Shown: positions 1-9,029 of the stretch, piece after piece | Position numbering within the stretch: the first letter of the stretch is position 1 | Layout of the letters: the number at the start of each line of letters is the position of its first letter | From: Geminisphaera colitermitum TAV2 | GTDB lineage: Bacteria > Verrucomicrobiota > Verrucomicrobiia > Opitutales > Opitutaceae | Direction of reading: 5' to 3' | NCBI RefSeq assembly: GCF_000171235.2 | Contig: NZ_ABEA03000004.1 | Span: 1 to 64,000 of the forward strand | DNA length: 64,000 nt | Notes under the pieces: generated by a model | Database searches by the model: none | What the model was told of the DNA's origin: nothing | What the model saw: the letters and a program-made list of their open reading frames with translations, nothing else | Translations under genes and position numbers: made by a program

Positions 1-1
1 G

Positions 2-439
2 GCTGCGTTCGATGCGGCGGTTCAGGCGGCGGCCAATGCCGACAAGGCGGCGGGGCGGCGGGTGTTTGTGGTGACGGGGGACGATAATATGAAGTTTGGC
101 CTGACGCGGTTGGAGGTGTCGCCGGGGGAGACGTTTGTGGTGATTCTGAAAAACATTGGCCGCCAGCCGAAGGAGGCGATGGGACACAATTGGGTGTTGC
201 TCAAAAAGGGGGTGGACGGGCGCGCGTATTGTCAGGCGGCGGTCAAGGCGAAGGACACCGAGTATCTGCCGCCGGAATTGGGTTCACAGGTGCTGGCGGC
301 AACGAAGATGCTGGGGCCGGGGGAATTTGACCGCGTGGAGATCACCGCGCCCGCCGAGTTGGGGAGTTACCCGTATGTGTGCAGCTTCCCCGCGCATTAT
401 GAATTGGGCATGAAGGGCGTGCTGGCGGTGACGCCGTGA
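2..439 (+). CDS. azurin-like blue copper protein, 5' end outside window
   Basis: Small periplasmic type-1 copper electron carrier. The reading frame is open from base 2, so the signal peptide lies upstream of the window; 145 residues are visible. The cupredoxin signature is clear: GHNWVLL with the first His ligand in the middle of the protein, then YVCSFPAHYELGMKG near the C-terminus, which supplies the Cys, His and Met ligands in azurin order (Cys+5 His, +5 Met, one residue longer than in classical azurin). Such proteins shuttle electrons between periplasmic redox enzymes. The next gene begins 57 bases downstream on the same strand. Family is secure; partner enzymes cannot be inferred from the visible context. 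Confidence 0.85.
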   Translation, partial: AAFDAAVQAAANADKAAGRRVFVVTGDDNMKFGLTRLEVSPGETFVVILKNIGRQPKEAMGHNWVLLKKGVDGRAYCQAAVKAKDTEYLPPELGSQVLAATKMLGPGEFDRVEITAPAELGSYPYVCSFPAHYELGMKGVLAVTP

Positions 440-495
440 GGCGTGGCGGGCGGGCGGGCGTGGTGCGTTGACGGGGATGTTAAGGTGTTCGGGAT

Positions 496-945
496 ATGAC
501 GACCCGGCGCAGATTTTTGCAGGCGGCAGGCCTGGCGCTTCTCGGGCTGGCGCTGACGCCGTCCACCCTGCTCGCGGCGGCGGAACGGGTGCATCTGGTG
601 AGAAGGGGGGAAACGCTCAGCGCGATTGCGAGGCGTTATGGCGTGTCGGTCGCGGCGCTGGGTCGGGTCGGCATCAAAAGTGGCGCGGGCTTCTCGCCCG
701 CATTCTGTTCCGATGCGGGCGGGACGCCCGCGCCACGCGTAGCGCAGGCTTCTTGCCTGCCTTCCGACGTAGCGCAGGCGTCTCGCCTGCCATCTTGTTT
801 ATTGCGCGAAGCGCGGTGTCTTTTTTCAGGGAGTGCGGCGCTTCGCGCAGCAGGCTGGATTGCAGGCGGGACGCCTGCGCTACGTCAAACCGGCGGCAGG
901 ATGCCGCCGCTCCCTCTCGCCGAAATGCCGCTGACATCGGTTTGA
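496..945 (+). pseudogene. TAT-exported LysM protein truncated by repeats
   Basis: The first about 57 residues look genuine: a twin-arginine signal (MTTRRRFLQAAGLALLG) with an Ala-rich cleavage region, then the start of a LysM peptidoglycan-binding domain (VHLVRRGETLSAIARRYGVSVAAL). The LysM motif stops just before its usual Asn-rich C-terminal half. From about base 667 the frame runs through GC-rich palindromic repeats and yields low-complexity sequence to a stop at 945. A LysM enzyme or binding protein was probably cut by repeat insertion; the remainder of the original gene is not visible downstream because mutS begins at once on the other strand. Confidence 0.65.
667..910. repeat. GC-rich interspersed repeat, GCAGGCG family, copy 1
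   Basis: Composite of short inverted units of the type GTAGCGCAGGCG..CGCCTGC. The core at 769-886 recurs in inverse orientation at 8828-8946, including the inner segments GCGCGAAGCGC and CAGCCTGCTGCGCGAAGCG. The outer arms (GTAGCGCAGGCG and CGCCTGCGCTAC) are inverted repeats. It lies inside the broken LysM gene. Confidence 0.8.
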
Positions 946-966
946 GTTACACCCGGAGGGGGGACG

Positions 967-3642
967 TCAGAAAAACGCGAGTTGCGGGTCGGGGACGCCT
1001 TCCTTGACGGTGATTTTTTTTCGCGGGCGGGCGTTGGGTTGAGCGACCGGGGGGAGGGTGACTTGAGTGGCCGGAGTGTCGGTTTGGTTGTCGTCGCCTT
1101 CGAGTTTGGCGAGGATGGTCTTGGCGCGTTCGATGACCGAGGCGGGGAGGCCGGCGAGGCGGGCGACCTGAATGCCGTAACTGCGGTCGGCGGCTCCGGG
1201 GACGACGCGGCGGACAAAGACGATTTCGTCGTTCCACTCCTTCACGGCCACGGAGTAGTTGCGCAGGCGGGTGAGGTGTTTTTCGAGTTGGGTGAGTTCT
1301 TGGTAGTGCGTGGCGAAGAGGGTGCGGGGGCCGCGTTCGGGATCGGCGTGGAGGTGCTCGACGACGGCCCAGGCGATGCTGAGTCCGTCGTAGGTGGAGG
1401 TGCCGCGTCCGATTTCGTCGAGGATGATGAGGGAGCGGTCGGTGGCGTTGTTGAGGATGTTGGCCGTCTCGTTCATCTCGACCATGAAGGTGGAGTTGCC
1501 GCGGGCGAGGTCGTCACTGGCGCCGACGCGGGAGAAGATGCGGTCGACGAGACCGATGCGGCAGGTTTTGGCGGGGACCCAGCAGCCGATTTGCGCGAGG
1601 AGCGTGATGAGGGCGACCTGGCGGATGTAGGTGGACTTGCCGGCCATGTTGGGGCCGGTAAGGAGGGCGAGTTGGGAGTCGGTGGAACTGAGTGTGGTGT
1701 CGTTGGGGACGAAGGTGGTGGAGCTGAGGCCGCTGTTGTTGGTCGCGGGGGATTTGATCATTTGCTCCACGACGGGGTGGCGGCCTTCGATGATTTCGAT
1801 GACGTCGCCGTTGTCGATTTCGGGCTGGGAGTAGCCCCATTCGCGGGCGAGGATGGCCCAGCCGGCAAGAACGTCGAGTTCGGCGAGGGCTTCAGCGGTG
1901 CGGGTCAGGGCGAGGGATTCATCTAGGATGGCCGTGACGAGGGAGGTGAGGAGTTCGCGTTCGCGTTCGCGGGCGCTTTCTTCGGCGTGGAGGATTTCTT
2001 TTTCTTTTTCGCGGAGTTCGTCGGTGATGTAACGTTCGCCGTTCACGGTGGTCTGGCGGCGGATGTAGTTGTCGGGGACGAGGCGGAGATTGGCTTTGGT
2101 GACTTCGATGTAGTAGCCAAAATTGTTGGTGAACCTGACTTTGAGGCTCTTGATGCCGGTGCGTTCCTGCTCGGCGCGTTCGAGTTCGGAGAGCCAGGTG
2201 CGGTTGTCGGTGGTAAGGGAGTGGAGGCGGTCCAGTTCGGCGTCGTGTCCGGAGCGGATGAAGCCGCCGTCGGCAATGTCGGAGGGGAGTTCGTCGGCGA
2301 GGGCGCTGGCAAGGAGCTGGCGCAGGGCGGGGAGGTCTTGTATCTGGGCCTGATAATGCGCGATGAGGGCGGGGTTGCGACCGGCGGAGGCCGCGCGCGG
2401 GGTGGAGCGGGCGGCGGGTGCATCTTTGTTGGTAGTGGATTTTTGGTGACCGTTGCCGGAGGTGAGGCGCTTAAGGAGGTCGGCGATGGCGGGGAGTTGG
2501 GCGAGGGTGTCGCGGATGCCGCCGAGTTCGCGGGGGTTGCGGAGGCGGTTCTGGAGGCGGCCGAGGATGCGGGGGATGTCGCGGATGCCACCGAGTTGTC
2601 CGCGCAGTTCGGTAAGAACGGTGGGGGCGGCGATGAGTTCACCAACGAGGGTGGAGCGGCGGCGGATTTCGTCGATGGAGAGGGTGGGGGAGGCAAGCCA
2701 GCGTTCGAGGAGGCGGGCGCCAGGGGCGGTGGTGGTGCGGTCTATGGCGGTGATGAGCGAGCCTTCGCGGGTGCCGCGGGTGGACTGGAATATTTCCAGG
2801 TTGCGCAGGGTGGCGGGGTCGATGAGGAGGGAGCCGGTGGGGCGGTATTCCTGGAGGGTGCGGAGGTTTTCGGGGCGGGCGCAGAGGCTGTCGGTCGCGT
2901 ATTGGATGAGCGCGCCGGCGGCGCCGAGGGCAGGGTGGTCGTTGGAGAGTCCGAAGCCTTGCAGGTTGAGAACGCCGAGGCCTTCCATGACGGCCCGGGC
3001 GCCGGAGAGGGTTTCGAAGAGGTAGGCCGGGCGTTCGGTGACGGTGCGTTCGGTGGCGAAGGCGTGGAGGGCGTGGGTGGTGGTTTGGTCGTGCGGGGCG
3101 TGTTGCCAGTGTTCGAGGTCGCGTTCGGGGATTACAACCTCGGCGGGGGCGATGGCGGTGAGGACGGGGAGGAGTTTTGCGGGGTCGGGGTCATGGGCGA
3201 TTTTGAATTCACCGGTGGAAAGGTCGAGCCAGGCGGCGGCGAGGCCGCCTTTGTCGAGATTGAGGGCGCAGACGTAGCGGTTGCGGGCGGCGTCGAGTTG
3301 ATTGGTCTCGATGGTGGTGCCGGGAGAGAGGATGCGGGTGAGCTGACGGCGGACGAGTTTCCCGGGTTTGACGGGGCCATCCTGGTCGCAGATGGCGACT
3401 TTGCGACCGGCGGCGAGGAGCTTGTTGATGTAGGTGTCTGCGGCGTGGTAGGGGACGCCGGCCATGGGGTAACCGTTGCGCTGGGCAAGGGTGAGACCGA
3501 GGAGGCGCGCGGCTTCGACGGCGTCGTTGTAGAACATCTCATAAAAATCCCCAAGCCGGAAGAGCAGCAGAACGTCAGGCGCGAGACCGCGCTTTACGTC
3601 AAAATACTGCTGCTGCATGGGAGTGAGCTTGGGTTTCGTCAT
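967..3642 (-). CDS. mutS: DNA mismatch repair protein MutS
   Basis: Mismatch-recognition ATPase of methyl-independent or methyl-directed repair, acting with MutL in the cytoplasm. The 891-residue product has the normal length. The N-terminal mismatch-binding domain carries the Phe-x-Glu motif (GDFYEMFYNDA, about residues 31-41) and the usual DPGPVK-like connector region. The C-terminal ATPase has Walker A GPNMAGKSTYIRQ, the signature STFMVEMNETANIL, Walker B IILDEIGRGTSTYDG and the downstream FATHYQELT motif. The start at 3642 gives the family-typical beginning (TPMQQQYFDVKRGLAPDVLLLFRLG). No obvious operon partner: the LysM remnant converges on it and the upstream gene is divergent. Confidence 0.97.
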   Translation of the reverse strand: MTKPKLTPMQQQYFDVKRGLAPDVLLLFRLGDFYEMFYNDAVEAARLLGLTLAQRNGYPMAGVPYHAADTYINKLLAAGRKVAICDQDGPVKPGKLVRRQLTRILSPGTTIETNQLDAARNRYVCALNLDKGGLAAAWLDLSTGEFKIAHDPDPAKLLPVLTAIAPAEVVIPERDLEHWQHAPHDQTTTHALHAFATERTVTERPAYLFETLSGARAVMEGLGVLNLQGFGLSNDHPALGAAGALIQYATDSLCARPENLRTLQEYRPTGSLLIDPATLRNLEIFQSTRGTREGSLITAIDRTTTAPGARLLERWLASPTLSIDEIRRRSTLVGELIAAPTVLTELRGQLGGIRDIPRILGRLQNRLRNPRELGGIRDTLAQLPAIADLLKRLTSGNGHQKSTTNKDAPAARSTPRAASAGRNPALIAHYQAQIQDLPALRQLLASALADELPSDIADGGFIRSGHDAELDRLHSLTTDNRTWLSELERAEQERTGIKSLKVRFTNNFGYYIEVTKANLRLVPDNYIRRQTTVNGERYITDELREKEKEILHAEESARERERELLTSLVTAILDESLALTRTAEALAELDVLAGWAILAREWGYSQPEIDNGDVIEIIEGRHPVVEQMIKSPATNNSGLSSTTFVPNDTTLSSTDSQLALLTGPNMAGKSTYIRQVALITLLAQIGCWVPAKTCRIGLVDRIFSRVGASDDLARGNSTFMVEMNETANILNNATDRSLIILDEIGRGTSTYDGLSIAWAVVEHLHADPERGPRTLFATHYQELTQLEKHLTRLRNYSVAVKEWNDEIVFVRRVVPGAADRSYGIQVARLAGLPASVIERAKTILAKLEGDDNQTDTPATQVTLPPVAQPNARPRKKITVKEGVPDPQLAFF

Positions 3643-3931
3643 CGTCGAAAATTGAAAATGATAGGGGTCGATATGCGTGTTTCAAGCGCAGTGAAGGCAA
3701 GTTCGATTTGATTGATTGCGGCGATGGCGTAAAGCGACCGGTCAGGATTTTGGCTGGCGAGAGAGAGCAGGGGGGGGGGAGGGGCGAGTGTAGCCGTCAT
3801 CGTGTTCGGATAATTATATGGATTGATGCCATGGTGGAATCTGGAGCAGACGACAACCGATGTCATTTCAGGGCAACGCCCACACCGGACTTGCCCGCCT
3901 CCGTTTCCCACGAAAACGTAAATCTCATCGC

Positions 3932-4399
3932 ATGATGCTTCGCCGCCACCGCCGCCATCAGTCCGGCAACGCCTGCTCCTCCGGGCATGGCCGGCGGTTT
4001 GCGCTGATTGCGGTATTGTCCGCCTGGATACTGGCGACGGGCGTGCATTGGGATTTTTTGCAGGTCGTCGGCTGGGGACGGATGATCGTCACTTACACCA
4101 CCGAACTGGACATGTCGCTGGCCGAAGCCGTGCGCTACACCTTCAGCGGCGACGCCCGCTGCCGTATTTGCGAAACGGTGACCGAAGGCAAAAAAGCCTC
4201 CAATGGTGATCCCGCCTCATCCTCCACGCCCGGCTCTCCGGTTGCCGGCAAGGATGCCGTCGGCAAACTCCTTCTCTCCCTTTCCCCGGCCCCGTTGGGC
4301 ACGCCCGCCGTGTCAACGCAGACCACTTGGTTCGCCGCCGATGTGCTCGAACCGCTTTCTCCCGCCTACCCCGTCCCTGTTCCGCCGCCGCGAGCCTGA
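3932..4399 (+). CDS. small membrane protein upstream of copper-type TonB receptor
   Basis: About 155 residues from ATG 3932 (an ATG three bases later is equally possible; the frame also extends upstream to 3860). After a basic start there is one hydrophobic segment (ALIAVLSAWILATGVHWDF), a short hydrophilic region, a Cys-x2-Cys pair (CRIC) and a Pro-rich tail. I do not recognise the family with certainty; similar one-span Cys-pair proteins are often encoded beside copper-type TonB receptors and are taken to be accessory metal-uptake proteins. The receptor gene starts 188 bases downstream on the same strand, so co-expression is likely. Confidence 0.5.
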   Translation: MMLRRHRRHQSGNACSSGHGRRFALIAVLSAWILATGVHWDFLQVVGWGRMIVTYTTELDMSLAEAVRYTFSGDARCRICETVTEGKKASNGDPASSSTPGSPVAGKDAVGKLLLSLSPAPLGTPAVSTQTTWFAADVLEPLSPAYPVPVPPPRA

Positions 4400-4587
4400 A
4401 GTGGCAGCCTGTTAATAACTGGTGTTACGCAGAGGCGCCAAGGATCGCGGCTTCGCCGGAACCAAACCGGTTCGTCATGCACCTGCCTGCGCCCTCCATG
4501 CGCCGCGCCCCGTTCGCGCATGTTGCATACACGCCGCTTGCGCGCCGTGCGCCACATGCCGGAACAACAACCTTCAACTCATTCCCT

Positions 4588-6573
4588 ATGAATTCTCATT
4601 TTTCACCTCTCATCCACAAGCGCCTCGCGCTTCTCCTCATGCTGCCGGCCGCGACCTTCGCGGACGCACCCGCCACGCAACTCGAACCGCTCGTCATCAC
4701 GGCCACGCCAGCGGGGGACCGGCCGCTTGAGGTTCGCATCGATCCGCAAACCCCTGCCCAGCCCATCCCTGCGCAAGACGGCGCCGACATCCTCAAAACT
4801 GTGCCCGGCATCTCCGTCAGTCGCAAAGGCGGCACTGGCGGCGAAGTCATCCTGCGCGGCTCCGCCGGATCGCGTCTCGATATCCTCGTCGATCACGAAA
4901 GCATCCTCGGCGGCTGCCCCAATCGCATGGACCCGCCCACGGCCTATATTTTCCCTGGCGCCTACGACAGCGTCACCGTGCTCAAGGGACCGCAGACCGT
5001 GCTCTACGGCCCCGGCAACTCCGCCGGCGTGGTTCTCTTCGAGGCCGGCCCGGTCCACCTCGACCAGCCCACGGCCAGCCTCGATGCCTCGCTTGTCTTT
5101 GGCAGCTTCGACCGCAACGACCAACTCGCCAGCGTCCTTGCCGGAACGCCCGATTTTTACGTCAGGGTCGAAGCCGTTCGCTCCGAGTCCCACGACTACG
5201 AGGACGGCAACGGCGACAAGGTCCACTCGCACTACGAGCGCTCCACCGAGCGTGTCGCCCTGGGCTGGACGCCCGACAAAAACACCGTGATCGAACTCCA
5301 CGGCGCGCTCAGCCAAGGCGAGGCCGCCTACGCCCACAGCATGATGGACGCCGCCCGGCTCGACCGGCAGAACGTCGGACTGCGCTTTGAAAAGCGAGAA
5401 CTCACCCCCCTCGTCGAATCCCTCGAAGCCAGCTTCTACTACAACCACATCGACCATGTGATGGACAACTACAGCCTGCGCACCTTCACACCCACGATGA
5501 TGATGCCCATGCCGATGTCATCGAATCCTGAATACACGCTCTGGGGCGGACGCGCCCTCGCCACGCTCGCACCCGCGGAGAACACCCGGCTCGACGTCGG
5601 CGGCGACTTCCGGCTCGGCGGGCACAGCAAGGAGTCCGTCGATGACGCGCAGATCGACAACTACGGATTCTTCGCCGAGGCTACGCAAACCCTTGCCACC
5701 CGCCACCGCCTGATCGCCGGCCTGCGGCTCGACACCTGGCGCGCCGAGGACAAACGCACCGCCACCGCCTCCCCCACCGGCGGCGACGACCGCAACGAGA
5801 CCCTGCCCGCCGGGTTCCTCCGTTACGAGCAGGACCTGTCCGCCATCCCTGTCACGGTGTATGTAGGAATCGGATACACCCAGCGCGCCCCTGATTACTG
5901 GGAAATGTTCAGCTACCAAAGCGCCGGCAGCACGAGCGCTTTTGACACCGACCCGGAAAAGACCACTCAACTCGACATCGGCGCGACATGGAAGAAGGGA
6001 CCGCTGACTGCGTTTGTCTCCGGTTTCGCCAACGATGTTTCCGACTACATCCTCATCGAAAAAACCGGATCGGGCATGATGGCGAAGACCATTGCCCGCA
6101 ACATCGACGCCCGTTCCCTCGGCGGTGAAGCCGGTTTTGGATACACCTTTGGCGGCGGCTGGCAGCTCGATGCGAGCATCGCCTATGTGCGCGGAGAAAA
6201 CCGCACCGACGACCTTCCGCTCGCGCAACAGCCGCCGCTCGAAGGCCGTATCGGAATCAGCTATACAACCCCCGTGTGGTCGCTCGGCGCTCTCGCCCGT
6301 CTCGTTGACCGGCAGGACCGCTACGCGGTCAACCAGGGGAGCGTGGCCGGGCAGGACATCGGCGCCACGGGCGGTTTCGCCGTGTTCTCGATCAACGGCG
6401 GCTGGCGCATCAATTCTCACGCCCTGCTCACGGCGGGCATCGACAACCTTTTCGACAAAACCTACGCCGAGCACGTCAACCGCGCGGGTGATGGAGACCC
6501 CGCCTACGCCACCAACGTCCGCGTCAACGAACCCGGCCGCACCCTGTGGATGAAACTTCAGGTCACTTTCTGA
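4588..6573 (+). CDS. TonB-dependent outer-membrane receptor, copper type
   Basis: Energy-dependent outer-membrane transporter, 661 residues from ATG 4588 (signal peptide MNSHFSPLIHKRLALLLMLP..TFA). The plug domain follows (LVITATP, GADILKTVPGISVSRKGG, VILRGSAGSRLDILVD). The stretch GGCPNRMDPPTAYIFPGAYD followed by VTVLKGPQTVLYGPGNSAGV is characteristic of the OprC/NosA copper-receptor branch. A Met-rich run (MMMPMPMS) lies in an extracellular loop and the barrel ends in aromatic Phe (MKLQVTF). The frame is open further upstream to 4327, but that extension is not protein-like and lacks a signal sequence. With the azurin and the small membrane protein nearby, a role in copper uptake is reasonable; substrate is inferred. 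Confidence 0.88.
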   Translation: MNSHFSPLIHKRLALLLMLPAATFADAPATQLEPLVITATPAGDRPLEVRIDPQTPAQPIPAQDGADILKTVPGISVSRKGGTGGEVILRGSAGSRLDILVDHESILGGCPNRMDPPTAYIFPGAYDSVTVLKGPQTVLYGPGNSAGVVLFEAGPVHLDQPTASLDASLVFGSFDRNDQLASVLAGTPDFYVRVEAVRSESHDYEDGNGDKVHSHYERSTERVALGWTPDKNTVIELHGALSQGEAAYAHSMMDAARLDRQNVGLRFEKRELTPLVESLEASFYYNHIDHVMDNYSLRTFTPTMMMPMPMSSNPEYTLWGGRALATLAPAENTRLDVGGDFRLGGHSKESVDDAQIDNYGFFAEATQTLATRHRLIAGLRLDTWRAEDKRTATASPTGGDDRNETLPAGFLRYEQDLSAIPVTVYVGIGYTQRAPDYWEMFSYQSAGSTSAFDTDPEKTTQLDIGATWKKGPLTAFVSGFANDVSDYILIEKTGSGMMAKTIARNIDARSLGGEAGFGYTFGGGWQLDASIAYVRGENRTDDLPLAQQPPLEGRIGISYTTPVWSLGALARLVDRQDRYAVNQGSVAGQDIGATGGFAVFSINGGWRINSHALLTAGIDNLFDKTYAEHVNRAGDGDPAYATNVRVNEPGRTLWMKLQVTF

Positions 6574-6748
6574 CCGAAAGAGCGGCGGTCGGAAACCGCC
6601 GCTCTCCTTGTTAAGGGAGGATCTAAAAATTGAGGGAACTTCTAAAAATTACACAGAGGACACAGAGGAGGCACAGAGTTTGGGGAGGCCTGTCCGGTGG
6701 AAGGACATTTTCCTCGCGAATGAATGTCTCTGTAATTCATTTATTATA

Positions 6749-6920
6749 ACTGATGTTACGCAGCCGAAGCAAGGAGCGGCGGTCTCCAGGCCGCCGGATG
6801 GATCGGCAGCGAAGCGTCGCCCGTTTGAATGATGAACTGCATGAGGCGAGGCGCGTTGCGCCTCGTCCGGCGGCCTCATCCGATCCGCCGCTCCTTGGCA
6901 AACGTCCGCGTAACATCAGT
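6749..6920. repeat. MITE-like element with 13-bp terminal inverted repeats, copy a
   Basis: A 172-bp non-coding element with perfect ends ACTGATGTTACGC and GCGTAACATCAGT. Inside is a second set of palindromes (GGAGCGGCGGTCTCCAGGCC and relatives). A second copy with the same left end and interior is at 11584-11747. No transposase is encoded, so it is a non-autonomous element. The flanking 6574-6748 and 6921-7331 hold no gene that I can support. Confidence 0.75.
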
Positions 6921-7331
6921 GATTTTAGTCACAGAGGACAGATGGGCTGCGCCGCAAGCGGGATCGGGGATCGGGGATCGGGATCAAAATTTCACGCCAC
7001 GGCGCGACGAACGCAACGCCATCAGCCTGCTCTTGCCTCTCAGCGTGGCGACCGTTGCGCCGTGGCGTGAAACTCTGCTTCCCAGATGGAAGATGGAACT
7101 CATGCTCTTGTCCGGTTCTTGGGAATATTTAGAGGTTCCCTTCAATGAAACTGCCGAAATATTTGCGTCGGGCCGATAAAACGACTTGACGCGCTGATCT
7201 GAGCCCGTCTTTTTCTGCCGCACATTTGCGTCAGGGACGCGCACACCGGATCAACGAACAACCGAAACCACTTGGGTCAAACCCGCTAACTGCTTGAAAA
7301 TGAGCTTAAACGCGACATACGGGACTACACA

Positions 7332-7440
7332 AAGCTCCCAAGCTCCCAAGCTCCCAAGCTCCCAAGCTCCCAAGCTCCCAAGCTCCCAAGCTCCCAAGCT
7401 CCCAAGCTCCCAAGCTCCCAAGCTCCCAAGCTCCCAAGCT
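7332..7440. repeat. tandem array of octamer AAGCTCCC
   Basis: About 13.6 uninterrupted perfect copies of an 8-bp unit AAGCTCCC. Because 8 is not a multiple of 3, a translated frame repeats every 24 bases, but no start or context supports translation. Perfect repetition suggests recent slippage and likely length variation between isolates. Confidence 0.95.
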
Positions 7441-7570
7441 TAGCTTAAGCTGTGCCAGCATAGAACACCCAAACAAGGGGGTACCATGTCTGGACGGGAC
7501 GACGCGGAAACGGGAAGGAACGAGACAATACGCTTCAGGCAATTGCGTCCCTTCTCCCGTCATTTCTGAC

Positions 7571-7930
7571 AACTCTCCCGCGACGGGAGACAACTCTCCC
7601 ATGACGGGAGAACACTCTCCCGTGACGGGAGAACACTCTCCCGTGACGGGAGAACACTCTCCCACGACGGGAGAATACTCTCCCGTGACGGGAGAACGCT
7701 CTCCCACGACGGGAGAACACTCTCCCGTGACGGGAGAACACTCTCCCATGACGGGAGAACACTCTCCCATGACGGGAGAATACTCTCCCGTGACGGGAGA
7801 ACGCTCTCCCGTGACGGGAGAACGCTCTCCCATGACGGGAGAATACTCTCCCGTGACGGGAGAACGCTCTCCCGTGACGGGAGAACGCTCTCCCATGACG
7901 GGAGAATGCTCTCCCGCGACGGGAGAAACG
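7571..7930. repeat. 21-bp tandem array with palindromic core
   Basis: About 17 head-to-tail 21-bp units. Each contains a near-perfect palindrome TCTCCCGTGACGGGAGA; variation is limited to the palindrome centre (GTG, ATG, ACG, GCG before ACG) and the short linker. The array has no stop codon in at least two frames: read on the plus strand from ATG 7601 it encodes heptads of the form (V/M/T)TGE(H/Y/R/C)SP and ends with a stop at 7969, two bases before the next gene; the minus strand is also open. It could be a heptad-repeat peptide, an RNA hairpin array or a protein-binding array upstream of the 7971 gene. Confidence 0.9.
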
Positions 7931-7970
7931 TCCATTCAGCCTACCCGAAAACCAAAAACGAAAGCATAAA

Positions 7971-8711
7971 ATGCCCACTAAATACACTAATCGCAATTAC
8001 TTGCCGACGACCGAGACGGAAGCCTACCTATGGCTGACCAACCTTGCGCAACAACTGCCCTCCGTAGCCAACCTGCTCGGCATCGGTCAAAAAGTCACCC
8101 CCTTGGTGCAAGCCGCGCAACTACTCACCGACACCCACCGCTACCAGCAAGCCACCCGCAGTCTGGCCGAAGAACGCACCGCCAACAAAAACGAAGCCGC
8201 CTGGAACCCCATCGGCCAACACGTTTACGTGCGCCCCACCACCACCGACACCGGCCCCCAAGCCACCCAAAGCGCCGAAGCCGGAGCCTACCCCCTGGCC
8301 ATCGCCCTATGCGACGACATCCTCAGCAACCGGAGCGGCAAACTCGATCAGGCAATAAAAGACCTCTTGCGCCTCAATCCCCTGCCCAAACACCTCCCCG
8401 GAGCGGTCACCGGAACCAAACCCCAATACGAAGCCTACATCGACCACAACCAACTCACCATCAAACTCACCAAAGCCGGCTACCAATATTTCATGGTGAA
8501 GATCGACCACGGCACGGGCGAGTTCGACGCCGAGCACGTGGTGCACGAAAGCCCCTTCAAAGACCCCACCCCCCTCCCCACCGACACACCGCAGATGTGG
8601 CGCGTGCAGGTGTTTGGATACGCCAAAGGCAACCACGTGGGCATCCCCGGCGACATTATAGACGTAGCCGCCAAAGCCTACCTCGCCGAGCACTCCGAAG
8701 GCACCGGCTGA
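7971..8711 (+). CDS. hypothetical protein downstream of the 21-bp array
   Basis: A 246-residue soluble protein without signal peptide or membrane segment. I do not recognise the family. The N-terminal half is predicted helical (TEAYLWLTNLAQQLPSVANLLGIGQKVTPLVQ), the middle contains AYPLAIALCDDILSNRSGKLDQAIKDLLRL, and the C-terminal half looks like alternating strands (YEAYIDHNQLTIKLTKAG, YFMVKIDHGTGEFD, MWRVQVFGYAKGNHVGIPG). The ATG is immediately preceded by the stop codon of the 21-bp-array frame, so expression may depend on that array. Codon use is slightly richer in Asn, Thr and Gln than neighbouring genes. No function is proposed. Confidence 0.7.
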   Translation: MPTKYTNRNYLPTTETEAYLWLTNLAQQLPSVANLLGIGQKVTPLVQAAQLLTDTHRYQQATRSLAEERTANKNEAAWNPIGQHVYVRPTTTDTGPQATQSAEAGAYPLAIALCDDILSNRSGKLDQAIKDLLRLNPLPKHLPGAVTGTKPQYEAYIDHNQLTIKLTKAGYQYFMVKIDHGTGEFDAEHVVHESPFKDPTPLPTDTPQMWRVQVFGYAKGNHVGIPGDIIDVAAKAYLAEHSEGTG

Positions 8712-8827
8712 TTTCTCCCTTTCTCCCGCACTATGAGAAACCAAAAGCCAAATGATATTCCGAGTGGCGCGGGCTTTTTCTGCCAAACGCCCGCTGTAGG
8801 GGCGTCGCTTGCGACGCCCGCATTCCG

Positions 8828-8946
8828 ATGTAGCGCAGGCGTCCCGCCTGCAATCCAGCCTGCTGCGCGAAGCGCCGCACTCCATAAAAGTCACCGCGCT
8901 TCGCGCAATAGACAAGATGGCAGGCAAGATGCCTGCGCTACGTCAG
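8828..8946. repeat. GC-rich interspersed repeat, GCAGGCG family, copy 2
   Basis: Inverted copy of the 769-886 core, with the same arms (GTAGCGCAGGCG ... GCCTGCGCTACGTC) and the same inner hairpins. It fills most of the 318-base gap between the unknown protein and the next gene. Confidence 0.8.
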
Positions 8947-9029
8947 CATGCGGGCGTCCCGCCCACGCCACTCCTCCAACCTCCCCTTTGACCTCATGAC
9001 CACGAACAGAACTAACCAACAAAAATAAA

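Noticed and set aside
982-3711. Long plus-strand frames opposite mutS (314 and 574 residues)
   Set aside because: High GC leaves the antisense strand open; the sequences are Gly/Ala/Glu/Val-rich without motifs, while mutS on the minus strand is unmistakable.
3639-3911. 90-residue minus-strand frame upstream of mutS
   Set aside because: No recognisable domain, crosses the small-membrane-protein start and a G-run; not supported.
7571-7930. CRISPR array
   Set aside because: Units are contiguous 21-bp repeats with no variable spacers and no cas genes nearby.
7306-7996. Minus-strand frames of 209 and 153 residues over the tandem arrays
   Set aside because: They are translations of the 8-bp and 21-bp repeats; absence of stops follows from the repeat unit, with no start signals.
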